61,027 bases of DNA from Bacillus sp. 123MFChir2 (GTDB lineage Bacteria; Bacillota; Bacilli; Bacillales; Bacillaceae_G). Shown piece after piece: positions 25,497 through 34,949 of this stretch. The position numbers and the translations under genes are program-made. Position 1 is the stretch's first letter; each line of letters starts with the position of its first letter. The DNA lies in contig NZ_KB910947.1 in the NCBI RefSeq assembly GCF_000383235.1, forward strand, positions 1 through 61,027, written 5' to 3'. A model generated the notes under the pieces. The model saw nothing but the letters and a program-made list of their open reading frames with translations, was not told the origin of the DNA and searched no databases.

Positions 25497-25680
25497 ATAC
25501 AAATTGAAAAAATGACATAAAAACCACTTTTTTAGGGGAGGAGACTAGAGAAACTGGCCATGAATAGAGGCGCGGTCAGTGCCTTTTCCTGCCACGTGCA
25601 AAGTTTAAAACAAAGGTAGAAAGCAAGTAGCGGCCATGTTTTGTTCTGCATAGCAGCGACTTAGATATTAAAGAATATTA
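25497..25680 (+). repeat. bcr1-like repeat, full copy
   Basis: Landmarks: acataaaaaccac, gagaaactggccatgaatag, cggtcagtgccttttcctgc, tttaaaacaaag and tgttctgcatagcagcgact. It lies upstream of the amino-acid ABC operon, beyond its likely promoter. Confidence 0.78.
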
Positions 25681-25690
25681 ATCTAGATTA

Positions 25691-26030
25691 TTATGGTCTT
25701 AATTAATGTATTTATGTATCTTACAAAGTTCAAATCGTAGATATGTAATATTACATAAAATAACAATAGTTTATACTGCTATAATATAAGAGCAAAATGA
25801 CTCCATATTATGGAGCGCATATATAACAAAATACCCTAAGATTTTATTACAAAAAGGCGAAGAGTGTTTATCATTCTTCGCCTTTTTGTATCCTTTACAC
25901 ATATTGTCATGTAAAGGAAGATCTTAAAAGTTGAATTATTTATTTTAAAAATCATTATATCTATTTATAATGAAAATGGGGATAACAATATATAGAGTGT
26001 ATTTATATCATTTAGATGGGGGAGCTTGGG
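25691..26030 (+). ncRNA. Candidate small RNA or orphan leader ending in a strong terminator
   Basis: A tataat (25780-25785) precedes about 100 bases without an ORF. These hold a small hairpin (ctccatattatggag, 25801-25815) and end in an 18-bp terminator stem (25849-25866 with 25872-25889, core aaaaaggcgaagag). No -35 box is obvious. The terminator has no gene before it on the plus strand, so a short transcript is the simplest explanation. The terminator is symmetric enough that it could also serve the opposite direction. Bases 25890-26030 carry the chemoreceptor promoter area. Confidence 0.4.
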
Positions 26031-27323
26031 ATGGAAACAGAAAAAAGGCCTTTTTCTTTTGGGTTACGTATACAGCTAATGTTGTTTATAACGGTATTAG
26101 CGCTTATTACGTATTCAACAAGTGTAATTTTTATTTATGTTGTATATGATTATGTTCATGAATATGTAAATCAAATTATATACAATATTGTTGTGGTGAT
26201 ATTAGGGGTTATTTGGTCAGGGGTTTTGGCGTATTTTGCAGCGGATTTTCTTATTAAGCCGCTTCGAAAGCTTGAGGAAGCTGCTCATAAAGCAGCAAAT
26301 GGGGATATTCGTGAAGATGTTTCGCTTCCAAAAGCGGATGATGAAATCCGGTCTTTAAGCGTTGCGTTTAATGCGATGCTTGGAAATTTGCGGACAATGG
26401 TGAAAAATATTGATACGACATTTACATATACAAACCACCAAGTGCAGCAAATTCGTGAGCAAACAGAAGAGGCGACGAAACAAGCACAAGGTGTTTCAGA
26501 AACACTTACTGAAATTTCTGTAGGGGCAGAGCACTCAGCTGCTTCGATTCAAACAATTGTTTCTACAGTTGATGCGACAATTTCAATTGCAAGTGAAGTA
26601 GAAGAAAAAGCAAAGCAATCTAATGAATTATCTTCGCAAATGGTGCAGGCGCTTGGACAAAGTACACGTGTTTTTGTATCGCTTATTGAGGGAATTCAAA
26701 TGCTTGCGAAAGAAAATGAACAATCGATGAAAAGTGTACAAAAGCTAGAAGGACATACAAAACAAGTAGGGCATATCGTTTCATTAGTGAGTGAGATTGC
26801 TAGTCAGACCAATTTATTAGCATTAAATGCATCAATTGAGGCAGCTCGAGCTGGAGAGCATGGGAGAGGATTTGCAATTGTTGCTGAAGAAGTACGCAGA
26901 TTGGCAGACGAAAGCGCAAGTTCAGCCCAAAATATTTCAAGTTTATTGCATGATATGCAAAACGAAGTGAAGCGGGTTTCTATGCAAATGACGGATCAAG
27001 TGAAAACCGCAAGAGAAGAAGCAAAACGCGGGGAAGCAACGGAGCTCATTTTGAAAGACATGACAGCAAGTATTATGGAAGTAGCAGACGCGATTCAAAA
27101 AATTAGTGGTTATATGAAAGAACAAATGAATTATATTCACGAAACAGGTGTACAAACGAAGGAAGTAGCAGCAATTGCTGAAGAAACCTCAGCGGGGGCG
27201 CAGGAAGTTGTCCGTGTAACGATGAAGCAATCTGAAAATATGATATTCATTGATCAGTTATCGAAAGATTTAGAGAAGCGCGCAGTAGAATTAAAAAGGA
27301 CAATTGCACAGTTTTTACTGTAG
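26031..27323 (+). CDS. Methyl-accepting chemotaxis protein without an extracellular sensor domain
   Basis: The ATG at 26031 has ggggga 7 bases upstream; the ATG at 26016 lies before that site. Two membrane segments (about residues 12-36 and 42-66) are separated by a very short loop, then HAMP and a long coiled-coil signalling domain with the hairpin tip [20 protein letters not shown] near 265-284. With no room for a ligand domain outside the cell, the 430-residue receptor probably senses membrane state or partners, or a cytoplasmic cue. Monocistronic with its own terminator. Confidence 0.9.
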   Translation: METEKRPFSFGLRIQLMLFITVLALITYSTSVIFIYVVYDYVHEYVNQIIYNIVVVILGVIWSGVLAYFAADFLIKPLRKLEEAAHKAANGDIREDVSLPKADDEIRSLSVAFNAMLGNLRTMVKNIDTTFTYTNHQVQQIREQTEEATKQAQGVSETLTEISVGAEHSAASIQTIVSTVDATISIASEVEEKAKQSNELSSQMVQALGQSTRVFVSLIEGIQMLAKENEQSMKSVQKLEGHTKQVGHIVSLVSEIASQTNLLALNASIEAARAGEHGRGFAIVAEEVRRLADESASSAQNISSLLHDMQNEVKRVSMQMTDQVKTAREEAKRGEATELILKDMTASIMEVADAIQKISGYMKEQMNYIHETGVQTKEVAAIAEETSAGAQEVVRVTMKQSENMIFIDQLSKDLEKRAVELKRTIAQFLL

Positions 27324-27352
27324 GGAAGAACGATGAATGTTCTTCCTTTTTC
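27324..27352 (+). terminator. Terminator of the chemoreceptor gene
   Basis: ggaagaac (27324-27331) pairs with gttcttcc (27339-27346), followed by ttttt. Confidence 0.8.
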
Positions 27353-27475
27353 ATTTGATACATTATATAAAAAAAGTAAAAGTATGAACGTTTCCGTAAC
27401 ATTTATCTATATCTCTTTCGGATGGAAATTATAGCAAGATATAATAAAGCTATAATATTAGAGGGAGTGTCTTTC

Positions 27476-27925
27476 ATGAAAAAAGAGAAAAGACAACAAC
27501 TAATTAAACAATTGGTGAGAGAGAATGAAATAGAGACACAAGAAAAATTGGTAGAATTGTTAGAGGAACGCGATGTATCTGTTACACAAGCAACGATTTC
27601 TCGAGATATTCATGAATTAAATTTAGTAAAGGGAGCTTCTTCAAAAGGGCCTGTAATATATAAGGTTTTTACAGAAGAAAACCAGCGCACAGATATACAG
27701 CTAAAGAAAAAAATAAGGGAAGTTGTTGTACAAATCGATTATGTAGAACAACTGACTGTTATTAAAACTTTACCTGGGAATGCTCATGTTATTGGAGCTT
27801 TATTAGACTCTTTAGACTGGAAAGAAAAAATAGGATGTATATGCGGGAATGATACATGCCTTATCATTTCTCCATCAAAAGTAGATAGGGAGATTTTAAA
27901 AGGTCGATTGAATTTCATTATGTAA
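27476..27925 (+). CDS. argR: ArgR/AhrC-family arginine-responsive regulator
   Basis: The ATG at 27476 has gagggag upstream. The 149-residue protein has the N-terminal winged helix (TQEKLVELLEERDVSVTQAT then ISRDIHELNLVK) and the C-terminal arginine-binding hexamer domain (GNAHVIGALLDS, then the GNDTCLII loop). Its place before arcA suggests that it activates or represses the arginine deiminase genes in response to arginine, as in other Firmicutes clusters with their own ArgR copy. A biosynthetic ArgR/AhrC is expected elsewhere in the chromosome. Confidence 0.9.
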   Translation: MKKEKRQQLIKQLVRENEIETQEKLVELLEERDVSVTQATISRDIHELNLVKGASSKGPVIYKVFTEENQRTDIQLKKKIREVVVQIDYVEQLTVIKTLPGNAHVIGALLDSLDWKEKIGCICGNDTCLIISPSKVDREILKGRLNFIM

Positions 27926-27927
27926 AT

Positions 27928-28085
27928 ACGAATTAAAAAAACGACATAGAAACCCGACATAAAAACCCCTTTTTTAGAGGGGGATGAGAGCATCTGGCCA
28001 TGCATAGAAGCGGTCAGTGCCTTTTCCTGCCACGCGCAAAGTTTTAAAACAAATAAAGGTAGCAAGCTATATGTCGGTCAAAATG
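27928..28085 (+). repeat. bcr1-like repeat after argR
   Basis: It starts directly at the argR stop codon, and the block acgacatagaaacccgacat looks like a small internal duplication of the repeat start. The 3' part is shortened (caagctatatgtcgg). Confidence 0.72.
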
Positions 28086-28099
28086 AATACATAATTGAG

Positions 28100-28136
28100 A
28101 AGGCTGTTTCTAATAAATGTTAGAACAGTCTTTTTT
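28100..28136 (+). terminator. Terminator after argR
   Basis: aaggctgtttctaa (28100-28113) pairs with ttagaacagtcttt (28120-28133) and T residues follow. It separates argR from arcA transcription. Confidence 0.8.
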
Positions 28137-28140
28137 ATTT

Positions 28141-28292
28141 ATATATAGATGCAAATTGAAAAGCTAACATAAAAACCCTTTTCTTTTTCGGTGGGGGAGA
28201 GCAACTGGCCATGCATAGAAACGGTCAGTACTTTTGCCGAATTTTGAGGTGGAGTACTACTGCCTACGAATAGTGGGATGAAATTTAACGAC
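28141..28292 (+). repeat. Composite bcr1-like repeat with the second-type end
   Basis: The 5' half is the normal element (atatatagatgcaaattg to cggtcagta). After 28230 it switches to gaggtggagtactactgcct...tagtgggatgaaat, a diverged form of the gaggtgg-gtcttactgc-cgggataaaa end seen at 455-488 and 53219-53265. Confidence 0.6.
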
Positions 28293-28400
28293 CCATTAAG
28301 AAGAAGTGCCTTTATTTTTGTGAGTACGAGAAAAATTTTAAATTTAAAATAGAGGCTATTATACAGCTAATATACGTTATATTTCACCTGGTTAGTTAAG

Positions 28401-28421
28401 TATAAGATGAAATATCTTATA
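28401..28421. promoter_or_regulatory. Inverted repeat tataagat-N5-atcttata upstream of arcA
   Basis: 8-bp arms with a 5-base spacer lie about 145 bases before arcA. This could be an operator for ArgR or ArcR; the sequence alone does not say which. Confidence 0.4.
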
Positions 28422-28478
28422 AAAATACGATTACATATATGTTTTAAAAAATAATTTGTGAAATATTCCACTCACTAT

Positions 28479-28492
28479 TGTTAGCGTTTTCA
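28479..28492 (-). promoter_or_regulatory. cre site (CcpA operator) upstream of arcA
   Basis: The minus strand reads TGAAAACGCTAACA, which fits the cre consensus TGWAANCGNTNWCA at every position. It lies 72-85 bases before the arcA start, so carbon-catabolite control of arginine deiminase is likely. A TGTGA half-site (28457-28461) upstream could serve ArcR. Confidence 0.7.
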
Positions 28493-28563
28493 CAAAGCGG
28501 TAGGTGCATTCTGTTTATTATGTACTTGTAGACATCAAACAAATTTAAAAGGAGGTACAACAA

Positions 28564-29796
28564 ATGAAACATCCGATCCATGTTACTTCAGAAATTGGAG
28601 AATTAGAAACGGTTTTACTAAAACGTCCTGGTAAGGAAGTGGAAAACTTAACACCAGATTATTTGCAACAATTATTATTTGACGATATTCCATATTTACC
28701 AATTATCCAACAGGAGCATGATTATTTTGCGCAAACATTACGCAATCGGGGTGTTGAAGTTCTTTATTTAGAAAAACTAGCCGCTGAGGCGTTAGTTGAT
28801 AAAAAACTTCGTGAAGAATTTGTTGATCGTATTTTAAAAGAAGGACAGGCAGACGTAAATGGTGCATACCAGAATTTAAAAGAATATTTACTTTCCTTTT
28901 CAAATGAAGAAATGATTCAAAAGATTATGGGGGGCGTACGTAAAAACGAAATTGAAGCTAGTAAAAAGACCCACCTGTATGAATTAATGGAAGATCATTA
29001 TCCATTTTATTTAGATCCGATGCCAAATCTTTATTTTACTCGTGACCCAGCAGCTAGTATAGGTGGCGGTTTAACAATTAACAGAATGAGAGAACCAGCA
29101 CGGAGACGTGAATCATTGTTTATGGAATATATCATTAAACATCATCCACGATTTGCGAGTCACAATGTACCAGTTTGGTTAGACCGTGACTATGAGTTTC
29201 CAATTGAAGGCGGCGATGAGCTTATCTTAAATGAGGAAACAATTGCGATTGGCGTATCGGCTAGATCATCAGCTAAAGCAATTGAACGCTTAGCGAAAAA
29301 TTTGTTTAGTCGTCAAAATAAAATTAAGAGAGTACTAGCAATAGAGATTCCAAAATGTCGTGCATTTATGCATTTAGATACAGTATTTACAATGGTTGAT
29401 TACGATAAATTTACAATTCATCCAGCGATTCAAGGTCCAGAAGGAAATATGAATGTTTATATTTTGGAAAAAGGAGAGGATAAAGAAACTCTTAAAATTA
29501 CACATCGTACCTCTTTAACTGAGGCTTTAAAAGAAGCGCTAGGTTTGAGTGAATTGGTTCTTATTCCTTGCGGAGGAGGAGATGCGATTGCTTCTGCTCG
29601 TGAACAATGGAACGATGGATCCAATACATTAGCAATTGCGCCGGGTGTAGTTGTTACATATGATCGCAACTATGTATCAAATGCTTTATTACGAGAGCAT
29701 GGTATAGAGGTTGTGGAAGTATTAAGTTCAGAATTGTCTCGCGGCCGTGGGGGTCCACGTTGCATGAGTATGCCGATTGTTCGAAAAGATATCTAA
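28564..29796 (+). CDS. arcA: Arginine deiminase
   Basis: ArcA hydrolyses L-arginine to citrulline and ammonia in the cytosol. The 410-residue protein shows the family blocks: the start [39 protein letters not shown], the [10 protein letters not shown] active-site segment and the catalytic Cys400 in GPRCMSMP near the C-terminus. aaaggagg 7 bases before the ATG gives a strong start. It is first in arcA-arcB, with arcD and arcC following. Confidence 0.98.
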   Translation: MKHPIHVTSEIGELETVLLKRPGKEVENLTPDYLQQLLFDDIPYLPIIQQEHDYFAQTLRNRGVEVLYLEKLAAEALVDKKLREEFVDRILKEGQADVNGAYQNLKEYLLSFSNEEMIQKIMGGVRKNEIEASKKTHLYELMEDHYPFYLDPMPNLYFTRDPAASIGGGLTINRMREPARRRESLFMEYIIKHHPRFASHNVPVWLDRDYEFPIEGGDELILNEETIAIGVSARSSAKAIERLAKNLFSRQNKIKRVLAIEIPKCRAFMHLDTVFTMVDYDKFTIHPAIQGPEGNMNVYILEKGEDKETLKITHRTSLTEALKEALGLSELVLIPCGGGDAIASAREQWNDGSNTLAIAPGVVVTYDRNYVSNALLREHGIEVVEVLSSELSRGRGGPRCMSMPIVRKDI

Positions 29797-29823
29797 GCTA
29801 AATACAAGAGAAAGTAGGGACGA

Positions 29824-30825
29824 ATGATGATGATGACAAAACCAAACTTAAAAGGAAGAAGTTTTCTTGCTGAAAAAGATTTTACAGAGGAAGAATTTTT
29901 ATATCTTATTGATTTAGCGGCAGAATTAAAAGAGAAAAAGAAAAACGGTATAGCGCATCATTATTTAGAAGGGAAAAATGTTGCTCTATTATTTGAAAAA
30001 ACTTCAACTCGTACTCGTTGTGCATTTACGGTGGCTTGTACGGATTTAGGGGCAAGTCCTGAATACCTAGGTAAAAATGATATTCAGCTCGGGAAGAAAG
30101 AATCTGTTGAAGATACAGCAAAAGTGTTAGGACGTATGTTTGACGGTATTGAATTCCGCGGATTTTCACATGCAACAGTAGAATCTCTAGCGAACAACTC
30201 AGGTGTGCCAGTATGGAACGGCTTAACAGACATGTGGCATCCGACACAAACGCTTGCAGATTTGTTAACAGTAAAAGAGCACCTTGGAAAATTAGAGGAT
30301 ATTAAGCTCGTCTATGTTGGAGATGGACGTAATAATGTGGCGAATAGCTTGTTAGTTGGCGGTTCGATGGTAGGAATGGAAGTACGCATTTGTACCCCAG
30401 AATCATTATTCCCAGCACAGGAAATCATTGATACTGCTAAGAAATATAGTGACCGGGTCATGGTAACAAGTAACGTGGAAGAAGCTGTTGCCGGTGCGGA
30501 TGTTATCTATACAGATGTATGGGTATCTATGGGCGAAGAAGATAAATTTGCTGAACGTATTGAACTTCTTACTCCATATCAAGTGAACATGGAAATGATT
30601 AAAAAGACTGGAAATGAAAATATGATTTTCTTACATTGTTTACCTGCATTTCATGATGTAGAAACATTGTACGGAGAGGAAATATATGAAAAATATGGCA
30701 TAAAAGAAATGGAGGTAAGTGACGAAGTATTCCGCAGTAAGCATTCAAAAGTATTTGATCAAGCGGAAAATAGAATGCATACAATTAAAGCGGTTATGGC
30801 AGCTACTTTAGGAAATATGGAATAA
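29824..30825 (+). CDS. arcB: Catabolic ornithine carbamoyltransferase
   Basis: ArcB converts citrulline plus phosphate to ornithine and carbamoyl phosphate. The carbamoyl-phosphate loop is STRTRC (about residue 60), followed by [15 protein letters not shown], and the ornithine-binding HCLPAFHD near 276. Length (333 aa) is normal. The start is a run of three to four ATG codons at 29824-29835 after gtaggga; the first or second is most likely. The 27-base gap after arcA indicates cotranscription. Confidence 0.96.
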   Translation: MMMMTKPNLKGRSFLAEKDFTEEEFLYLIDLAAELKEKKKNGIAHHYLEGKNVALLFEKTSTRTRCAFTVACTDLGASPEYLGKNDIQLGKKESVEDTAKVLGRMFDGIEFRGFSHATVESLANNSGVPVWNGLTDMWHPTQTLADLLTVKEHLGKLEDIKLVYVGDGRNNVANSLLVGGSMVGMEVRICTPESLFPAQEIIDTAKKYSDRVMVTSNVEEAVAGADVIYTDVWVSMGEEDKFAERIELLTPYQVNMEMIKKTGNENMIFLHCLPAFHDVETLYGEEIYEKYGIKEMEVSDEVFRSKHSKVFDQAENRMHTIKAVMAATLGNME

Positions 30826-30852
30826 AGAAGGAGGAGATTCCTCCTTCTTTAT
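30822..30852 (+). other. Intercistronic hairpin after arcB
   Basis: ataaagaaggagga (30822-30835) and tcctccttctttat (30839-30852) form a perfect 14-bp stem with a 3-base loop and no T run. It overlaps the arcB stop and probably sets lower expression for arcD-arcC or protects the arcAB message. Confidence 0.75.
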
Positions 30853-30930
30853 CCCTCTATTAATAAAAGTTTCGCTACAATCATTCACTACTGTTGTTTA
30901 TTCCTATCTGATAAAAGAGAGGTGAGTGTA

Positions 30931-32346
30931 ATGGGGGAAGAGAAAAAATTGGGACTGTTTACTTTGACAGCGCTTGTTGTAGGCTCCATGATCGGCGGCG
31001 GAGCATTTAACTTAGCAAGTGATATGGCAAAGGGTGCAGGTGCAGGTGCAATTATTATTGGTTGGATTATAACGGGTATTGGAATGGTTTCACTTGGATT
31101 AGCGTTTCAAAATTTAACAGTGAAAAGACCGGATTTAGATGGTGGGATTTTTAGTTATGCAAAAGCTGGATTTGGTAATTTCATGGGGTTTAATAGTGCT
31201 TGGGGATATTGGTTATCCGCTTGGCTCGGAAATGTAGCTTACGGTACGTTATTATTTGCTTCACTAGGTTATTTTTTTCCGATTTTTGAAGGTGGACAAA
31301 ATGTAGCATCGATTATTGGAGCAAGTATATTACTATGGTGTGTTCATATGATGATTTTACGCGGTGTACATTCAGCGGCACTTGTGAATTTAGTAACAAC
31401 AATTGCAAAGTTAGTACCAGTCTTTGTATTTATTATTGTCGGGATATTTGCTTTTCATATTGATATTTTCGTAGATGGATTTTGGGGACAAGGTGCTGCT
31501 TTTTCATGGGCGGATGTAGGAAGCCAAGTTAAAAGTACAATGCTTGTCACACTTTGGGTATTTATTGGGGTAGAAGGAGCTGTCGTCTTATCAAGTCGTG
31601 CAAAAAGTCGAAGTGATGTTGGAAAAGCAACGGTTATTGGATTAATAGGAACTCTCATTATATACATTCTTCTGACACTATTATCATTAGGGATTATGAA
31701 GCAGGCTGATGTTGCAAATTTGAAAAGTCCAGCAATGGCATATTTATTTGAAAGTGTTGTCGGAAAATGGGGAGCTATCTTTATTAACTTAGGTTTAATT
31801 ATTTCTGTATTAGGTGCTTGGTTAGGGTGGACGTTATTAGCATCTGAAATTCCTTACTTGGCTGCGAAAGACGGTGTATTTCCAAAATGGTTTGCGAAGG
31901 AAAATAAAAATAAGGCTCCTGCCAATGCATTATGGTTAACAAATGGCCTGATTCAAGTTTTCTTATTGACATTTGTTGTTTCAGATCAAGCTTATCATTT
32001 TGCATTTTCGCTCGCTTCTTCGGCGATTTTAATTCCTTATGCTTTTTCAGCATTCTATCAATTTAAGTATAGTTTGCAGTCCGGGGAGAAAGATCGGACA
32101 AGAAATATTGTCATTGGTTTAGTTGCAAGTATGTATGGGATTTGGTTAATTTATGCAGCAGGTTTAAATTATTTATTGCTGACTATGACATTATATGCAC
32201 CAGGAATTTTTATCTTTTACAAAGTTCAAAAACAAACAAATTCAAAACAAATCTTTACTCGTGTCGAGCTTATTTCCTCGATAGTTATTGGGATTTTAGC
32301 ACTGTTTGCGATTTATCAATTGGCTACAGGCGGTATTACTCTTTAA
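30931..32346 (+). CDS. arcD: Arginine/ornithine antiporter
   Basis: The ATG at 30931 has gaggtgag upstream. The 471-residue protein belongs to the APC superfamily with about 12-13 membrane helices; VVGSMIGGGAFNLASDMA near residue 17 is the substrate-binding helix 1. It imports arginine in exchange for ornithine, so no energy is spent on uptake. The place between arcB and arcC is the usual one in Bacillus. Confidence 0.93.
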   Translation: MGEEKKLGLFTLTALVVGSMIGGGAFNLASDMAKGAGAGAIIIGWIITGIGMVSLGLAFQNLTVKRPDLDGGIFSYAKAGFGNFMGFNSAWGYWLSAWLGNVAYGTLLFASLGYFFPIFEGGQNVASIIGASILLWCVHMMILRGVHSAALVNLVTTIAKLVPVFVFIIVGIFAFHIDIFVDGFWGQGAAFSWADVGSQVKSTMLVTLWVFIGVEGAVVLSSRAKSRSDVGKATVIGLIGTLIIYILLTLLSLGIMKQADVANLKSPAMAYLFESVVGKWGAIFINLGLIISVLGAWLGWTLLASEIPYLAAKDGVFPKWFAKENKNKAPANALWLTNGLIQVFLLTFVVSDQAYHFAFSLASSAILIPYAFSAFYQFKYSLQSGEKDRTRNIVIGLVASMYGIWLIYAAGLNYLLLTMTLYAPGIFIFYKVQKQTNSKQIFTRVELISSIVIGILALFAIYQLATGGITL

Positions 32347-32381
32347 AAAACTCTTTTGAAAAGAAATAGGAGGGTTACAAA

Positions 32382-33323
32382 ATGACAAGAAAAAAAATCG
32401 TCGTTGCACTAGGAGGAAATGCGATCCAATCTGGAGATGCTACTGCACAGGCACAACAAGAAGCATTAGAAAGAACGGCCGAACAATTGGTTAAAATCAT
32501 GGAAAATAATGTAGACGTTGTCATTGCACATGGGAATGGTCCGCAAGTAGGTAACATCTTATTGCAGCAAAAAGCAGCAGAAACAGAAAAAACACCTGCC
32601 ATGCCATTAGATACTTGCGGTGCAATGACCCAAGGAATGATCGGGTATTGGATGGAAAATGCAATTGAAAAGGCTTTGAAAAAGCGGGGGATCGAAAAAG
32701 ATGTAGTAACGGTGATCACCCGGGTTGAGGTGGATGAAAAGGACGAGGCATTCGAAAATCCAACAAAACCAATCGGTCCTTTTTATACAGAAGAAGAAGC
32801 ACGGAAGTTAATGGAGACAACAAAAGCTGCATTTAAAGAAGATGCAGGACGTGGCTGGCGACGTGTTGTACCATCCCCGAAACCGATAAGCATTCACGAA
32901 CATAAAGTAATTAATGCATTAGTGGAGGACGGTGATATTGTCATTGCTGTTGGAGGCGGAGGCATCCCTGTTATTAATTCGAAAGATGGCTTAGTAGGAA
33001 CAGAGGCTGTTATTGATAAAGATTTTGCTGCTCAAAAATTAGCTGAATTAGTGGATGCTGATATTCTCGTTATTTTAACTGCAGTTGATTATGTGTATGT
33101 AAACTTCAATACACCAGATCAGAAGAAACTAGAGAAAGTTACCGTTGCTGAGCTAGAGAAATATATACAAGAAAGTCAATTTGCACCTGGAAGTATGCTT
33201 CCGAAAATTGAAGCAGCCATTAATTTTGTGAATACAGATTCAAAACGAAAAACGATTATTACTTCATTGGAAAAGGTATATGAAGCGTTAGAAGAGAATG
33301 CGGGTACTATTATTGCAAAGTAA
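32382..33323 (+). CDS. arcC: Carbamate kinase
   Basis: ArcC transfers the phosphate of carbamoyl phosphate to ADP, giving ATP, CO2 and ammonia. The 313-residue protein has [10 protein letters not shown] at the N-terminus, [11 protein letters not shown] near 49 and VGGGGIPVI near 190, all hallmarks of amino-acid kinase-fold carbamate kinases. aggagggtt lies before the ATG; the gene follows arcD by 35 bases. Confidence 0.96.
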   Translation: MTRKKIVVALGGNAIQSGDATAQAQQEALERTAEQLVKIMENNVDVVIAHGNGPQVGNILLQQKAAETEKTPAMPLDTCGAMTQGMIGYWMENAIEKALKKRGIEKDVVTVITRVEVDEKDEAFENPTKPIGPFYTEEEARKLMETTKAAFKEDAGRGWRRVVPSPKPISIHEHKVINALVEDGDIVIAVGGGGIPVINSKDGLVGTEAVIDKDFAAQKLAELVDADILVILTAVDYVYVNFNTPDQKKLEKVTVAELEKYIQESQFAPGSMLPKIEAAINFVNTDSKRKTIITSLEKVYEALEENAGTIIAK

Positions 33324-33327
33324 GGTA

Positions 33328-33565
33328 TATATAGATGCAAATTGAAAAACTAATATAAAAACCTTGTAACTACTCAGTTACTGTATGAAAAAAAGGCAGA
33401 AAAGCATTTATTTAAATGGGCAAGAGGGACTGGCCATGCATAGAGGCGGTCAGTTCCTTTTCCTGCCACGTGCAAAGTTTAAAACAAAGATAGACAGCAA
33501 GTAGCGGCTTCTGCATAACAGCGACTTAGATGTTAAAAAATCAACCTGTATTTATATATATCGGA
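33328..33565 (+). repeat. Composite bcr1-like repeat interrupted by a tgtaactactc block
   Basis: It begins tatagatgcaaattg as other copies, then at 33362 a segment cttgtaactactcagttact...agaaaagcatttatttaaat intervenes before gagggactggccatgcatag and the normal remainder. The same insertion-like 5' block opens the copy at 53063. The 3' part lacks the ggccatgttttgt stretch. Confidence 0.65.
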
Positions 33566-33580
33566 AATTTAAAATCAATT

Positions 33581-33624
33581 TATAGAAAAAGAATGAAGTG
33601 ACTAGGCTTCATTCTTTTTCTATA
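33581..33624. terminator. 18-bp terminator hairpin after arcC
   Basis: 33581-33598 pairs perfectly with 33607-33624 (core gaaaaagaatgaag / cttcattctttttc). It closes the arc operon before arcR. Confidence 0.85.
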
Positions 33625-33692
33625 TAAGTAAGTTCATAAAGTATTCATTCATAAAGGAGAAAATCATTGTTTTATTATGATAAAATAATTTA

Positions 33693-33706
33693 TGAAGGCG
33701 CTTTCT
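33693..33706 (+). promoter_or_regulatory. cre-like site upstream of arcR
   Basis: TGAAGGCGCTTTCT matches the cre consensus at 12 of 14 positions and lies about 135 bases before arcR. Confidence 0.4.
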
Positions 33707-33734
33707 TTACGTTACATGATTCCTGCTATTTACG

Positions 33735-33827
33735 GGAACCCTCACCTCAAGATTCAAAGAGAAGCGAAAAAAATAGGCGGAGGATGAAGAATCCTGAGCT
33801 GACGGAAGTTTCACTTTACAGAAAGAG
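33735..33827. repeat. Fragment of the second repeat family before arcR
   Basis: cctcacctcaagattcaaag, agaagcgaaaaaaataggcg and gacggaagtttcactttac recur near 53256-53365 (cccacctcagagaagcgaag, gatggaagtttcactttatc). A 63-codon open frame across it (33667-33858) is a by-product of this repeat and is not accepted as a gene. Confidence 0.6.
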
Positions 33828-33839
33828 AGAGGACATTTC

Positions 33840-34529
33840 ATGCAAAGACGAAATATAGTGGAAGACTTAAAGCAATTTGAACTATTTGCTAATTTATCAA
33901 ATAAGAAATTGGAAAGTCTGGCACAATTTGTTTATTGGCGAACCTATAAAAAGGGGCAATTTTTATTTTTAGAAGGTGATTCAAGAGACAGAATCTATTT
34001 TATGCTAGATGGATTTGTGAAATTAGAGCGAGTGAATCAAAGCGGAAATTTGTTATATGAAGATTACATAAAGCGTTTTTCTATTTTTCCTTATTGCGGT
34101 ATGTTTACAGATGCGTCATATAATTATACGGCCGTTGCAATGACGGACGTCGATGTGTACTATATTCCCACTGCTATTTTTGAGGATATGGTGAAGTCAA
34201 ATCAAAAGCAGCTCATGTATATTGTTCAAGAGCTTTCTTCTATATTGAAAATAAATGAAAAGCGTGTCCAAAACATTACCATTCCAAATGCCCAAGATCG
34301 GGTCATACAAACATTAGGTTACTTGATGAACGATTTAGGAGAAGAAGCAGGAAAAGAAATTTTAATTTCATGTCCTCTCACAACAATTGAAATTTCTAAA
34401 ATATCCGGGACGTCTCGGGAGACAGTTAGTGGCGTATTAAAGCAATTAAAAAATGATTGTATCGTCACAATTTTAGATAAAAAAATTACAATACATGATC
34501 CAACTTATTTTGAAGAAAGTTCGATGTAA
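33840..34529 (+). CDS. arcR: Crp/Fnr-family regulator of the arginine deiminase pathway
   Basis: The 229-residue protein has a cNMP-binding-like barrel (about residues 12-125, KGQFLFLEGDSRDRIYFMLD) and a C-terminal HTH (TTIEISKISGTSRETVSGVL). It lacks the Cys cluster of Fnr, as is known for ArcR, which activates arc genes under anaerobiosis or arginine. Start at 33840 after agagagg. It follows arcC on the same strand but behind a terminator, so it has its own promoter. Confidence 0.92.
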   Translation: MQRRNIVEDLKQFELFANLSNKKLESLAQFVYWRTYKKGQFLFLEGDSRDRIYFMLDGFVKLERVNQSGNLLYEDYIKRFSIFPYCGMFTDASYNYTAVAMTDVDVYYIPTAIFEDMVKSNQKQLMYIVQELSSILKINEKRVQNITIPNAQDRVIQTLGYLMNDLGEEAGKEILISCPLTTIEISKISGTSRETVSGVLKQLKNDCIVTILDKKITIHDPTYFEESSM

Positions 34530-34558
34530 AAAAGAATAAATCATAAAGAAATGGGAGA

Positions 34559-34592
34559 TAAGATTAATAAGGTAAATTATTAATCTTATTTA
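34559..34592 (+). terminator. Terminator after arcR
   Basis: taagattaataa (34559-34570) pairs with ttattaatctta (34577-34588), followed by tttata. Confidence 0.75.
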
Positions 34593-34745
34593 TATATAAA
34601 CCCACTTTGATTTTTTAACACACAAATCGCTACTATACAGAATACAATATGCCCGCTACCTGCCTCTTGATCCATTTGTTTCAAATGGCAGGAAAAGGCC
34701 TTGACCGTCCCCCTAAAAAAGAAAAGGGGGTTTTTTATGTCTGTT
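34588..34745 (-). repeat. bcr1-like repeat, reverse, lacking the ctggcc core
   Basis: The copy runs gctactatacagaatacaat, tttgtttcaaatggcagg and ccttgaccg, then jumps directly to tccccctaaaaaagaaaagg, missing the cggcca-gttgctctcg part that is the most conserved piece elsewhere. Confidence 0.7.
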
Positions 34746-34905
34746 TTTATACATGTGCATAAACAACTTTTTTGCGCTAGTAAATATGAAGAATTTAGCG
34801 GGATAAAAGCTTCACTTTGTTTCAGACTAATCATACATATATATATTTAGTGATAATGTAAAATTTATCGTTACAAACTCTTTATATTTTGTTATGATAG
34901 TGTTA

Positions 34906-34919
34906 CGAAAACGTTTGCA
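34906..34919 (+). promoter_or_regulatory. cre-like site and promoter of malL
   Basis: CGAAAACGTTTGCA matches cre at 12 of 14 positions. It lies just downstream of a promoter TTACAA (34871-34876), 16-base spacer, TATGAT (34893-34898), where CcpA would block transcription. Confidence 0.6.
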
Positions 34920-34949
34920 TAAACTTGTGCAAAAAGGAGAGAAGGAGTT

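Noticed and set aside
28457-28472. Complete ArcR/Fnr site before arcA
   Set aside because: Only the TGTGA half is present; the second half (ccact) does not match TCACA.
33667-33858. 63-codon open frame before arcR
   Set aside because: It has no ribosome site, overlaps the arcR start and runs through a repeat fragment.
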